From the NCBI GenBank assembly GCA_029210945.1, contig JARGGH010000026.1:1-36651 (forward strand): 36,651 nt of DNA, read 5' to 3'. The stretch is from Anaerolineales bacterium. GTDB taxonomy: Bacteria; Chloroflexota; Anaerolineae; Anaerolineales; E44-bin32. The translations under genes and the position numbers were made by a program. The notes under the pieces were generated by a model. The model saw only the letters and a program-made list of their open reading frames with translations, did no database searches and had not been told where the DNA came from. Shown piece by piece: positions 1 through 7,949 of the stretch. Numbering within the stretch: position 1 is the stretch's first letter; every line of letters starts with the position of its first letter.

Positions 1-275
1 GGCCGCGGGTTTTGACAACGTCTCCCGCTTAACAAGCGTAAGCTTCTTGTTTTCACGCCAAGGTCCAGCGAGCTCATCGCGTTCATCGATGGTGAGCGCA
101 ACCGCGATCGGCGGGCTTCGTCGAGATAGGTCTCCTTCGCCCAACTGTTGATTGTGACAGGCGTTGGCCCAGACTCTTTGGTGAGCTCGTAGGACCCTCG
201 ACTGGATTGCCCCAATTCAACGTTCTTTCGTCGATATTCCTCTGGATAGGGAGAACGTGTACCTGGGATTATGAA
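1..275 (-). pseudogene. Degenerate IS3-family transposase OrfA remnant, cut by window edge
   Basis: Reading the minus strand, a frame contains SPYPEEYRRKNVELGQ, then PTPVTINSWAKETYLDEA, which matches the layout of IS3-family OrfA helix-turn-helix proteins (P-Y/S-P-E-F-R-R, then T-I-x-x-W-x-x). Around 100-115 the match jumps to another minus-strand frame, LTIDERDELAGPWRENKKL, which corresponds to the OrfA leucine-zipper region. That frame is open to the window edge. The frame change and the lack of a clear start codon indicate a decayed copy. OrfB would lie outside the window. A TGGACACG stretch on the minus strand at about 296-303 could be the element's terminus, but only one end is visible. 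The family call rests on remembered motif layout, not on a search. Confidence 0.55.
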
Positions 276-303
276 CCTTTTCAGGTAAGCATAAACGTGT
301 CCA

Positions 304-567
304 CGTAACCGGTTCAACTCCAAGCAACCGAAATGATCGAAGGGCACGCTGTCCAACTATTCCTTCGATTTTCGGAGTCGCTATTGTTCTGCTGTTCAGG
401 ATGAAGCTCATTGCAGTCCTCCTCTCAGAATGCCTCTCAAGACCCGCATTGTGATGATATACCATCGCTGGTCCGCATAGCCTGCAGAGGCCTTGGCAGA
501 GGCAACGAGGATCTTCGGAGACAATGTGTGGCCATTGGGATTGCTGGCCCGGCCGCACCGCGCCTAG
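304..567. other. Gene-free stretch between IS remnant and CBASS
   Basis: I see no convincing coding frame, RNA gene or terminator hairpin here. Open frames in this stretch lack family resemblance and are probably chance. It separates the decayed insertion sequence from the 3' end of the CBASS effector gene. Confidence 0.5.
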
Positions 568-1749
568 TCATAGTGCGCCTGCGAAAAGACGGTGAGAGCG
601 ACAATAAGCAGTGCCCGTCCATTCGTGGAGAACCACCGCGGGGATTCCTCGGAAGGCCATCCCCAGCATTACCATCATGGTTTGAGGCACGGCGGCGAAG
701 ATGTGTATCTCTTCCGGCAGGAAGCCTGCCTCGCTCAATGTACTCTCAAGCGAGTCATATGCCTGGTCTGTCATTTGCCGGCAAAGTCGGTTGTCCACGT
801 CTAGGGGTTTGTGATTGGGGTCGAGCCGCAGGCGAAGGCGGGGAACAATGTTGTAACTCTCAATGAATGCGTCGACGCCGCCTCTAACATTCTTGACTCC
901 GGAACGGATCTCAAAGATTAGGATGGGAACTCCTGCCTCGTTTCGTTCAACTTGGACATCAAATGGTGAAGCCTTGTCCACGGCCAGATCGATCCTCCAG
1001 TACTCAAGCGGGGTCTGACGGATATCAACATCGAACTGCGCGAAGACCCGGCCTAGAATAAAGGCTGCGGTCAGATGCTTCGAACCATGCACTCGTAAGC
1101 GCGGTCTGCCGCTGAAGGCCGCCAACCGAGCCTTAATATCCCTTAGGCCTTTCGTGAGGCGATTCCAGTTGTTCTCTGAGCAAGGATCCCGCCCAACCAG
1201 GGCGGTCCCATCGATCCTAAGGAGGTCATTGTCCTCATCGGGCATCAAGTCCCGGGTGCTGAACTGCAGATCGATCGATGCAACGTCGTTCTTGAGGCGG
1301 TCGGAGAGGAAGCGCGTCATCACTTCCGCAGCAATGTGTCCCTGGCTTTCCGGAATCGACCCAGTGTCTACCGGAACAGAGTGGTAGGTGGAGAGATCAA
1401 TGCCGTATTGAGACTGACTTAGCTCACGCAGCCTCCCGAAATCCATCCTGCTTGGAACGGCGAACAGTAGGAACTCGGGCCTCTGCGCCTTGACCAATCT
1501 GGCCTCATGCAATTCGACGTCCCTAACGAATTCGCTCTCAAAGACCTCCCTGCTCGCGTAGAGGAGAAGGCCAAAGCAGTCCTCACGGATTGCCCGGCGA
1601 GCCTCTACCTCAGAGTGATCGCCCACCATCAAGCCGCCCTGCTTATCGACCCAGGGGACAATTCCCCGTAGCCGCAGTTCGTCAGCGAGGGCATGAACTT
1701 CCGGGGCATTTCGACTGGAGTGGGCGATAAACAACTTCTTAGGCGCCAT
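568..1749 (-). CDS. TIR-SAVED effector of CBASS
   Basis: Predicted 393-residue effector. Residues 1 to about 150 form a TIR domain: KKLFIAHSSRN is the first strand and loop, and SEFVRDVELHEA carries the Glu expected at the NADase position. From about residue 200 the protein resembles a SAVED domain (LRVHGSKHLTAAFILGRVF, then HIFAAVPQTMMVMLGMAF), which binds cyclic oligonucleotides. Known family behaviour: ligand binding assembles TIR-SAVED into filaments that degrade NAD+, causing abortive infection. I chose the ATG at 1749 because it overlaps the stop of the upstream E2 gene by 11 bases and gives MAPKKLFIAHS, the natural start of a TIR domain; a longer frame would run far into the E2 gene. 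It is the last gene of a three-gene operon. Ligand identity cannot be read from sequence. Confidence 0.88.
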   Translation of the reverse strand: MAPKKLFIAHSSRNAPEVHALADELRLRGIVPWVDKQGGLMVGDHSEVEARRAIREDCFGLLLYASREVFESEFVRDVELHEARLVKAQRPEFLLFAVPSRMDFGRLRELSQSQYGIDLSTYHSVPVDTGSIPESQGHIAAEVMTRFLSDRLKNDVASIDLQFSTRDLMPDEDNDLLRIDGTALVGRDPCSENNWNRLTKGLRDIKARLAAFSGRPRLRVHGSKHLTAAFILGRVFAQFDVDIRQTPLEYWRIDLAVDKASPFDVQVERNEAGVPILIFEIRSGVKNVRGGVDAFIESYNIVPRLRLRLDPNHKPLDVDNRLCRQMTDQAYDSLESTLSEAGFLPEEIHIFAAVPQTMMVMLGMAFRGIPAVVLHEWTGTAYCRSHRLFAGAL

Positions 1750-2167
1750 GTCTCTCAGGTTCCTTCGGGCTAGCGTGCGAGGTTGGACCCAACCACTCTC
1801 CCGTATCGAGCCAAAGCTCATAGTAATACAGCCAAAGTGCAGCCCATGGAAGAAGAGTTACCGCAATCGCCTCATGAGGCGGCCAGCGCCACTCCTTCGG
1901 CCAATACAAACACAAAGATCCATCGGCGTACAGATGGGGCGCGCCCCTGGCAAGTTCTGGTCTGAGAACTCGTACTCGCGGGATTTCGCCCAACCTATAG
2001 CTCACTTGAAGGCAGTAGGCCGGCGAAGTCACTCTCGGTTGTAGCGTCCCCGCCCAGATGGCCCTTCCTCGTCGCAGCCTCATAGTGAAACTGGGAAAGG
2101 CTGCGCGAATCCGGCCATGTTGCTGCGGTATCGACAGCTGTGGGGCCTTAGACCAACTCTTCGCCAT
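1739..2167 (-). CDS. Stand-alone E2-like protein of type II-short CBASS
   Basis: A 142-residue protein with the signature of bacterial E2-like proteins: HLYADGSLCLYWP with a candidate catalytic Cys at residue 86, then PWAALWLYYYELW and TGEWLGPTSH with a conserved-looking His at 131. In type II CBASS this domain is normally fused to an E1 domain (Cap2) and accompanied by the JAB peptidase Cap3. Here neither an E1 domain nor Cap3 is present, so this is the E2-only (type II-short) form. Family knowledge: E2 attaches the CD-NTase through its C terminus to a target, priming it for signalling. The gene starts inside the CD-NTase 3' end (20-base overlap) and ends inside the effector start, so the three proteins are probably translationally coupled. 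Confidence 0.85.
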   Translation of the reverse strand: MAKSWSKAPQLSIPQQHGRIRAAFPSFTMRLRRGRAIWAGTLQPRVTSPAYCLQVSYRLGEIPRVRVLRPELARGAPHLYADGSLCLYWPKEWRWPPHEAIAVTLLPWAALWLYYYELWLDTGEWLGPTSHASPKEPERHGA

Positions 2168-3227
2168 GGAACGTAGTTGGCCGCGTGGGCGTCGCAGTCC
2201 TAACGGAGGAAATGGACGGCACGACGAGCCCGCTCTGCGTCACTTTCGATTGGCCGGGAGTTATACCCGCAGCGACTCGAGAAGCCTCATCGGTAACCTC
2301 ACTCGGGAAGAACTCTTCTCCGAAGACCCGCTGCCAATAGGTCACAGCATCCGCAGGTTCTTCGGCCTCCAGCGCCTTTGTCGCCCACTTGCGCCCTTCG
2401 TCCACGCGGGCCATGAAGGTCTCGAAGTGGGTTCTGGACCAGTTCCACGAGATGTTGTGGCCGAGCATGGGATCTGGGATGTTGGGTGTGGCACCATCTG
2501 TCCGACCAAGCAAGGACGCATACTGCTTGTATATCCCATCAAGAAGTTCACAAAAGATCACAGCGAGGGGTTGCGTTGTGTCCAGAGTCTGACCTACGTG
2601 ATGGACCACCAAAGCTCCCAACCAGTAGCTCTTCGGGCGACGCTGCTTCATGTGGTGGTTTCGGAAGTGCTTCAGAAGCTTGGCTAGCGGTCTGACTTTC
2701 CTGCCGTTCTTCTCGTTCAGCTCCGTGAGTAGCTTGATGTAACCGATCGGATGTGACACGATCCATTTGTTGAAGCCCTTGTCGGGCACATAGAGCTCCG
2801 ACTCAAACCCGTCCGGAGCAATAGCCGGAACGATGTCGAGGTGAAAGTCGCGACCTTTGATGTACACATGGACGGAACGGCGAGCACCCTCGATGTCTAC
2901 GCCGGCCCACCCGTCAAAGCCTAGCGCCTCTGGCAGACTATCCACAGCGTCCTTGAGAGAGGCGATAAGCTTCTTGGCCTCAGGTTCGTTTGCTTCTGGA
3001 TTACCGGCGACGCGGACAAGCAGGTCTACGTCCTTGACGTCTCCGACGGCAAGATCCTGGGCATACGAGCCCACCAATCTGGAGTGGGGCTCCACCGTCG
3101 GGAAGTCTTCGCTGTCCTTCAAGAAATTACGGACTTTTGGCGGCAGGGTCTTGGCCGCCTCGAGGCGATCCTCGGGCGGTCTTATGTTCCGAAGAAGTAG
3201 TTCGAAGTGAGTTCCCAAAGTGTGCAT
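2148..3227 (-). CDS. CD-NTase (cGAS/DncV-like nucleotidyltransferase)
   Basis: Predicted 359-residue second-messenger synthase. It has the polymerase-beta GS motif (LVGSYAQD, Gly53-Ser54), the paired acidic residues of DVDLLV (Asp66, Asp68) and the third acid in DFHLDIVPA (about Asp131), so the active site looks intact. The C-terminal half, with KLLKHFRNHH, fits the helical lobe. I prefer the ATG at 3227 over the upstream one at 3242, because a perfect GGAGGT lies 7 bases before 3227 and would overlap the upstream start. The final residues are HGEELV: there is no terminal Gly or Ala, which matters because E2-dependent conjugation uses the C terminus. First gene of the CBASS operon. The nucleotide product cannot be read from sequence; the SAVED effector suggests a cyclic oligonucleotide. 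Confidence 0.9.
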   Translation of the reverse strand: MHTLGTHFELLLRNIRPPEDRLEAAKTLPPKVRNFLKDSEDFPTVEPHSRLVGSYAQDLAVGDVKDVDLLVRVAGNPEANEPEAKKLIASLKDAVDSLPEALGFDGWAGVDIEGARRSVHVYIKGRDFHLDIVPAIAPDGFESELYVPDKGFNKWIVSHPIGYIKLLTELNEKNGRKVRPLAKLLKHFRNHHMKQRRPKSYWLGALVVHHVGQTLDTTQPLAVIFCELLDGIYKQYASLLGRTDGATPNIPDPMLGHNISWNWSRTHFETFMARVDEGRKWATKALEAEEPADAVTYWQRVFGEEFFPSEVTDEASRVAAGITPGQSKVTQSGLVVPSISSVRTATPTRPTTFHGEELV

Positions 3228-3234
3228 TTCTTTT

Positions 3235-3240
3235 ACCTCC
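3235..3240 (-). promoter_or_regulatory. Shine-Dalgarno site deciding the CD-NTase start
   Basis: Minus-strand GGAGGT lies 7 bases upstream of the ATG at 3227. The alternative in-frame ATG at 3242 would include this site in the coding region and has no comparable site of its own. Confidence 0.75.
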
Positions 3241-3443
3241 ATAAGGCTTCACTGCACAGCAACCTTCATCAACGGCAGTGCACGGCCTAGTAGTTGCCTC
3301 TCCCTAGTGAGGCTGGATTCGCGCCCATCAGTCCTTACCCTGAACGGCCTGGGCATCCGGTACCGCCCTGGGATAAATTTGGTTCACCACATAATCCACA
3401 CCGCGCTCCTTTTCTTCCGTGATGTCCGTAGGTTTGCCCTAAC

Positions 3444-3460
3444 TTACGTTCTGAGCGTAA
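3444..3460. promoter_or_regulatory. Operator 1, TTACG-N7-CGTAA, on the CBASS side
   Basis: The inverted repeat TTACG-TTCTGAG-CGTAA has 5-bp arms and a 7-bp spacer. It lies 12 bases downstream of the -10 of the minus-strand CBASS promoter, so a bound repressor would block initiation or clearance. An identical-architecture site lies at 3521-3537. The likely binder is the XRE protein encoded next door; that is inference. Confidence 0.65.
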
Positions 3461-3472
3461 TTCCTTGGCCGG

Positions 3473-3502
3473 AATCTACCATACCAAGCACTTCGCTGTC
3501 AA
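3473..3502 (-). promoter_or_regulatory. Sigma-70-type promoter for the CBASS operon
   Basis: On the minus strand a perfect -35 TTGACA (3502-3497) is followed after 18 bases by TAGATT (3478-3473). Transcription would start near 3466, giving a leader of about 240 bases before the CD-NTase ATG. A strong promoter held down by a downstream operator fits an inducible defence operon. Confidence 0.6.
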
Positions 3503-3504
3503 GG

Positions 3505-3510
3505 TATAAT
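3505..3510 (+). promoter_or_regulatory. -10 box (TATAAT) for the regulator genes
   Basis: A perfect TATAAT sits on the plus strand upstream of the XRE gene. No good -35 is visible 16-18 bases upstream, so the promoter may be weak or need an activator. It overlaps the start region of the divergent CBASS promoter back to back, so the two promoters probably compete or are coordinately controlled. Confidence 0.5.
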
Positions 3511-3520
3511 GAAGAGGTAA

Positions 3521-3537
3521 TTACGCCTCCACCGTAA
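3521..3537. promoter_or_regulatory. Operator 2, TTACG-N7-CGTAA, on the regulator side
   Basis: TTACG-CCTCCAC-CGTAA repeats the arms and spacer length of operator 1, with an unrelated spacer sequence. It begins 10 bases downstream of the plus-strand TATAAT, the mirror image of operator 1 at the CBASS promoter. The arrangement predicts autoregulation of the XRE/metallopeptidase operon together with repression of CBASS. Confidence 0.65.
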
Positions 3538-3597
3538 ATTTAACTGGTCAAGCGGTCAGGAGGGTGACTCGAAAAGAGCTTCCCGGAGGAGGGCGCC

Positions 3598-4005
3598 ATG
3601 AAACTAGGAGAGAGGATTCGTGAGCTTCGCCACCAAAAGGGGGAGACCTTACTTGAGCTTGGTGACGGTGCAGGGTTGTCGGTTTCGTACCTTTCGGACC
3701 TTGAACGCGGTCGCACATCCCCCTCGATGCAGACCCTCCAGGCACTTGCGGATCACTTTGAACTTACGGTAACAGACTTTCTTGCCGGGGTCGACTTCGC
3801 CGGGGAAAAGACACCGCTATCTCTTCCCCGGGGGCTCGTAGAACTCTCAGAAGATCGTGATTTGTTAGAAACACTGGGAGGAGAATTGGACGAGGAGTGG
3901 ATACGTCTACTGGCAGGGATTGATCTCAGAGGCCAGCGGCCCAAGTCGAAGTCAGAGTGGCTTGAGCTCTACCTCAGCTTGAAGCGAATTCTAGAAAGGG
4001 CCTGA
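3598..4005 (+). CDS. XRE-family repressor, CapH-like
   Basis: A 135-residue DNA-binding protein. Residues 1-60 are a typical Cro/CI helix-turn-helix: MKLGERIRELRHQKGETLLEL, then GLSVSYLSDLERGRTSPSMQ and LQALADHF. The rest is acidic and helical and could hold the dimerisation and cleavage region. GGAGGAGGG precedes the ATG. The stop is 2 bases before the start of an ImmA/IrrE-type peptidase, so both are made from one message. Family knowledge: in CapH/CapP pairs, which control some CBASS operons, the peptidase cleaves the repressor after DNA damage and releases transcription. The divergent CBASS operon and twin operators support the same role here. The cleavage site is not identifiable by eye. 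Confidence 0.85.
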   Translation: MKLGERIRELRHQKGETLLELGDGAGLSVSYLSDLERGRTSPSMQTLQALADHFELTVTDFLAGVDFAGEKTPLSLPRGLVELSEDRDLLETLGGELDEEWIRLLAGIDLRGQRPKSKSEWLELYLSLKRILERA

Positions 4006-4007
4006 CT

Positions 4008-4865
4008 GTGCACAGGCCGCTACACAGGCTGATGTCAGAGAGCGAGTTGAGGGGCTGTGTCATTGACTTGGTTGATGCGGCGCGAGCCCAAGTGCCTGCC
4101 GGTATCACACCGGAAGAGGCCGTACGGCGGTTTGGACTGCGGATCAGGTTGGGTGATCTTCCTGATGGAAAGGATGGTGTTTACATAAAGGATAGTAAAA
4201 CCATCGTGATCAGCCAAGTCGTCACGTCAAAGGAACGGCGCAATTTCACCTGCTATCACGAATTCGTCCATCATCTCGTCAGACAAGAGGATGAGCTGTA
4301 CTCATATCTTCACGAGACATATTCAGGCCCGGGGAAATTTGAGGGCGTCATCGAGCTACTGTGCAACATAGGTGCCGCAGAGCTTATCATCCCACGGAGG
4401 AAGGTGCGGGCACTGATCGAGGCGGAGGGTTTCACTCTCGCTCACCTCCCACGATTGTGCTCCGATCGCGATGTCTCTGCGCCGGCTGCCCTGATACAGC
4501 TCGTTCAATGTGCCCCACATCGTTGCTACGGCGTTGTCTGTGAAGAAGGTGTTCCACCCACATCAATCCCGACAGGACAGCAGGCGCTCATGCCCAAGCC
4601 GAGCAAGCCCTCGCTCTACATTCTGTATGCGGCCTGGTCACCATCAGCCAAGTATTCCATTGCGAGATACACGATACTTCCGGGTGACCACCTCCTGGCA
4701 CAGTCGTACCGAGACCGATGCTTGATTTCAGGCGAAGAGCGCATCCCGTTTCGTTCAGGGAATGAATGGAGAGTGCCCTGCGAAACCATGTATTTCCGTG
4801 GCAAGGGCTATGGAGTGTTCAATGCAATTCCGCCACCAAATCCTGACCAGCCACGCCTCCTCTAA
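4008..4865 (+). CDS. ImmA/IrrE-family zinc metallopeptidase, CapP-like
   Basis: A 285-residue predicted zinc peptidase. The HExxH motif is YHEFVHH (His84, Glu85, His88), and a candidate third ligand, Glu116, lies in the following helix before CNIGAAELIIPR, matching the family pattern ExxANxFAAxLLMP. The C-terminal 130 residues (SLYILYAAWSPSAKYSIARY onward) would be the sensor domain of CapP/IrrE-like proteins. It probably starts at the GTG at 4008; an in-frame ATG at 4032 is an alternative. Its role, by analogy, is to cleave the upstream-encoded repressor on a DNA-damage-related cue, derepressing CBASS. Longer than minimal ImmA proteins, so a ligand-sensing function is likely, but the ligand is unknown. 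Confidence 0.85.
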   Translation: MHRPLHRLMSESELRGCVIDLVDAARAQVPAGITPEEAVRRFGLRIRLGDLPDGKDGVYIKDSKTIVISQVVTSKERRNFTCYHEFVHHLVRQEDELYSYLHETYSGPGKFEGVIELLCNIGAAELIIPRRKVRALIEAEGFTLAHLPRLCSDRDVSAPAALIQLVQCAPHRCYGVVCEEGVPPTSIPTGQQALMPKPSKPSLYILYAAWSPSAKYSIARYTILPGDHLLAQSYRDRCLISGEERIPFRSGNEWRVPCETMYFRGKGYGVFNAIPPPNPDQPRLL

Positions 4866-5084
4866 GCGGTGCGATGCTGCGGTTGGGCCACCTTCATCTC
4901 GGTCTGCCGGCTGGAAGAACGGGCTCCTAATCGTGCCAGTCGCACTCGCGATTTCTGTTGATGTGGTTCAATGGCCGTACACCGATGGCGTCGACATCTG
5001 GCCGCGCGCGCTGGGCACTCAGGTATACGACCACATCGTTGTCAGTGGCAACAAGGTTTTCAGCTTCAGGGAGTTCGGACTATT

Positions 5085-7940
5085 GTGAACGTCCATGCCG
5101 ACATCATTGCTACCTTCCCGGATTTGAACCCACAGCAGCGGGAGGTGGTGGGGCACGTCCAGGGTCCACTACTGGTGATCGCAGGGCCGGGATCTGGAAA
5201 GACTTACAGCCTCGTGCTACGAGCACTCAATTTGCTCTTGTTAGGTAAGGCCAATCCCGACGAAATCATACTCTGCACCTTCACGGAAAAGGCCGCTTAT
5301 GAGATGCGCGATCGTCTGGCCGATGCCGCTCGAAAGGTGGGCTATCAAGGCGGCTTATCCCAGTTGCTCACGGGGACAATCCACAGCATCAGTAACCGTT
5401 TCGTTACCCGATACCGCCACCACACAGATTTGGGACATGGATACGAAACTCTCGACGAGTTGACGCAATGGCTCTTCCTTTATGACAACTTCGACGCGAT
5501 CTTCTTCGCACCGGACGCGAATGGTAAATACCTGCATAAGTGGAGCACCCGCTGGACGGCAATTCAAGGAGCAAGCCGATACTTCAACAAGATCACTGAA
5601 GAGCTGGTAGACCCGGATTCGCTTGTTCGCTCCGGCCATCCCTTCCTCTCCGATCTGGGCAAGGCTTATCGGGCTTATCACGAATGCCTACTTGCCGACA
5701 ACTGCATTGATTTCGCCCACCAGCAACGGTTGTTCCTGGATCTTTTGCATAACCCCGAGATCGGGCCCAAAATCCTCGAGGGCCTTAAATTTACCTTGGT
5801 GGATGAATACCAGGACACAAATTACATCCAGGAGCGCCTGGTGCTGAAGCTTACGGAGCAATCCCGAAATCTATGCGTGGTGGGTGACGAAGACCAGAGC
5901 TTGTATCGGTTCCGCGGCGCCACAGTGCGAAACATTCTTGAGTTCCCCAAGCGTGTTCCTGGATGCAAAATCGTCAAGTTGGCCACCAACTACCGATCGC
6001 ACGAGCAGATCATCCGGGCCTATGACCAATGGATGAGTTCGGCGGATTGGAGTAACTCAGGCGGCCAAGTCTTCCGCTACGATAAGACTATTCAGCCCGA
6101 CCCCGAAGGCGACTTTCCCGAATACCCGGCGGTGTTTGCCATATGGGGTTCGGAAAAGCGCGACGAAGCTCGGCGATTCGCCGACCTGGTAGGCTTCCTC
6201 AAGAAGAACCACATCATCGAGGACTACAGCCAAGTGGCGTTGCTGCTGCATAGCGTACGCCCGGAGCATTCGGGGCCTTTCCTAGAGGCGCTGGAGGCCA
6301 AAGGAATCCCCGCCTTCTGCCCGAGGGCGCGTGCGTACTTCGACGAGGAGGAGGTGCGGCTAATAGTGGGCGCCTTCGCGGTCATCTTAGGCCACTACGA
6401 CAAAGGTCGGGGCAATCTTCGGGGTTACGGGTTGCAAGCTCTTGCGCGCTATGTCGATGATTGCATCAGCAACCTCGCCCAACGCTATGCCGATCCACAC
6501 CCGTTGGCGAAAGGTATCCAGAGCCTGGCGGCCGAGGTGGAGGGATTGGAGCGCGGCGAGAGTCTCGACCGGCGCCTAGCTGACTACTTATACGAGCTGT
6601 TGGCCGTGGAACCCTTCTCGCAGTTTGTCCAAGAGGAGAATCACGCCCGCCGGTTGGCCATCTTCTCGACGCTCCTGAACGTATTTCAGTCCTACTACCA
6701 TTACACCGTTATTACCTTCAACAACCGCGTTCCCTTGCGTATGCACTTCTTCAACAGCTTCCTGCGCTTGCTGTACGAAGGCGGCATCAACGACTACGAG
6801 GACCCCAACCAGCCCATCCCCAGTGGTTATGTCCAGGTGATGACCATTCACCAGGCCAAGGGGCTGGAATTTGCCGCCGTTGCCGTATCGGTGGAGAAGA
6901 CCCTGCCGGTGAGTAAGCAGGTGGATCGAGATCTTTCTCCCTACTATCACCGCCCGCCGTTCGAGCCTGAAAGCCGCATCACCGCCTTCGATCGTATGCG
7001 CCTCCACTACGTAGCCTTCTCCCGGCCTCAGAAGGTACTTGTACTTAGCTCTTCTGAGCCACCCAAGGACTACTTCGGCCCGATTTGGCAGGGCCTCCCC
7101 CAATGGCCATATGTGGAGCAGGATCTTCTGGCAGCCCAGAGATTCGATTATCGTCCGCGCATGGCTATAAAGAAGTCTTACAGCTTCACTGGCGACCTTC
7201 GCATCTACGATACCTGCCCGCGGCAGTACCAGTTCTTCCGGCATTACGAGTTCACCCCCTCTCGCTCGACAGTCATCTTCTTCGGACTACTCGTTCATCA
7301 AGCGATCGAGGATATTCACCGCATTGTGCTAGATGGAGGTCTTGACGACCTAGACGAGCATCGTGTGGAGGAAATATTCGATCGCACCTTTAATGTGTTG
7401 CTACTCTCCGACGTGCGGCCACCAGGGCCCGAGGCTCGCCAGGCGGCGTTGCATCAAGTGTTGAACTACTTCCGCCAAAACCAGGAAGTGATGCGGCGCA
7501 TTGTTGACGCTGAGGTTGACGTCTCGCTGGAGAAGGACGGTTACATCCTCACAGGCAAGGTGGACCTGATGCTGGGCGGTGATGGCAAACTGGAGCTATT
7601 GGACTTCAAGACTCAGGAATGTCCCGATGATCCTGAGTTGTTTGATGCTTATGAGCAGCAACTATGCACTTACGGCCACATTCTAGAGACGCGTTATGGC
7701 AAGCGGCCTGAGCGGTTGTTGGTGTATTGGACAGCGGAGCAAGAAAAGCGTAACGCCGTGACTGTCTTTCCCTATCGAGAAGGCAAGGTTCAGCAGGCGG
7801 TCCGCAATTTCGATCAGACGGTGGCTCGCATTCAAGCACTCGAATTTCGCGTTCTCACTCCGCCAGGCCGTAAGATCTGCAAAAACTGCGACATACGTAG
7901 CTTTTGCGTTCGAGAATCTCTAATAGAGCCTTTTGTTTAG
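5085..7940 (+). CDS. UvrD/Rep-type helicase fused to Fe-S PD-(D/E)XK nuclease (AddB/AdnB-like)
   Basis: A predicted 951-residue superfamily 1A helicase-nuclease. Residues 1-650 hold the UvrD motifs: LNPQQREVV, Walker A GPGSGKT (34-40), VDEYQDT (about 240), GDEDQSLYRFRG (about 267), ATNYRS and IHQAKGLEFA (about 588). The C-terminal third has YDTCPRQYQFF (about 710), a nuclease core GKVDLMLG then LELLDFKTQ (about 825-840), and CKNCDIRSFC at the end; one Cys plus this cluster is the Fe-S arrangement of AddB/AdnB and Cas4 nucleases. I chose the GTG at 5085, which places VNVHADIIATF just before the Q-motif; the earlier in-frame ATG would add 38 residues without helicase features. First gene of an operon with mod and res, 9 bases upstream of mod. 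It probably unwinds and degrades DNA ends made by the restriction complex; that is inference. Confidence 0.85.
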   Translation: MNVHADIIATFPDLNPQQREVVGHVQGPLLVIAGPGSGKTYSLVLRALNLLLLGKANPDEIILCTFTEKAAYEMRDRLADAARKVGYQGGLSQLLTGTIHSISNRFVTRYRHHTDLGHGYETLDELTQWLFLYDNFDAIFFAPDANGKYLHKWSTRWTAIQGASRYFNKITEELVDPDSLVRSGHPFLSDLGKAYRAYHECLLADNCIDFAHQQRLFLDLLHNPEIGPKILEGLKFTLVDEYQDTNYIQERLVLKLTEQSRNLCVVGDEDQSLYRFRGATVRNILEFPKRVPGCKIVKLATNYRSHEQIIRAYDQWMSSADWSNSGGQVFRYDKTIQPDPEGDFPEYPAVFAIWGSEKRDEARRFADLVGFLKKNHIIEDYSQVALLLHSVRPEHSGPFLEALEAKGIPAFCPRARAYFDEEEVRLIVGAFAVILGHYDKGRGNLRGYGLQALARYVDDCISNLAQRYADPHPLAKGIQSLAAEVEGLERGESLDRRLADYLYELLAVEPFSQFVQEENHARRLAIFSTLLNVFQSYYHYTVITFNNRVPLRMHFFNSFLRLLYEGGINDYEDPNQPIPSGYVQVMTIHQAKGLEFAAVAVSVEKTLPVSKQVDRDLSPYYHRPPFEPESRITAFDRMRLHYVAFSRPQKVLVLSSSEPPKDYFGPIWQGLPQWPYVEQDLLAAQRFDYRPRMAIKKSYSFTGDLRIYDTCPRQYQFFRHYEFTPSRSTVIFFGLLVHQAIEDIHRIVLDGGLDDLDEHRVEEIFDRTFNVLLLSDVRPPGPEARQAALHQVLNYFRQNQEVMRRIVDAEVDVSLEKDGYILTGKVDLMLGGDGKLELLDFKTQECPDDPELFDAYEQQLCTYGHILETRYGKRPERLLVYWTAEQEKRNAVTVFPYREGKVQQAVRNFDQTVARIQALEFRVLTPPGRKICKNCDIRSFCVRESLIEPFV

Positions 7941-7949
7941 GAGGACTGC

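Noticed and set aside
2058..2687. Long plus-strand open frame opposite the E2 and CD-NTase genes
   Set aside because: It is antisense to two clearly recognisable genes and has no family resemblance; GC-rich DNA produces such shadows.
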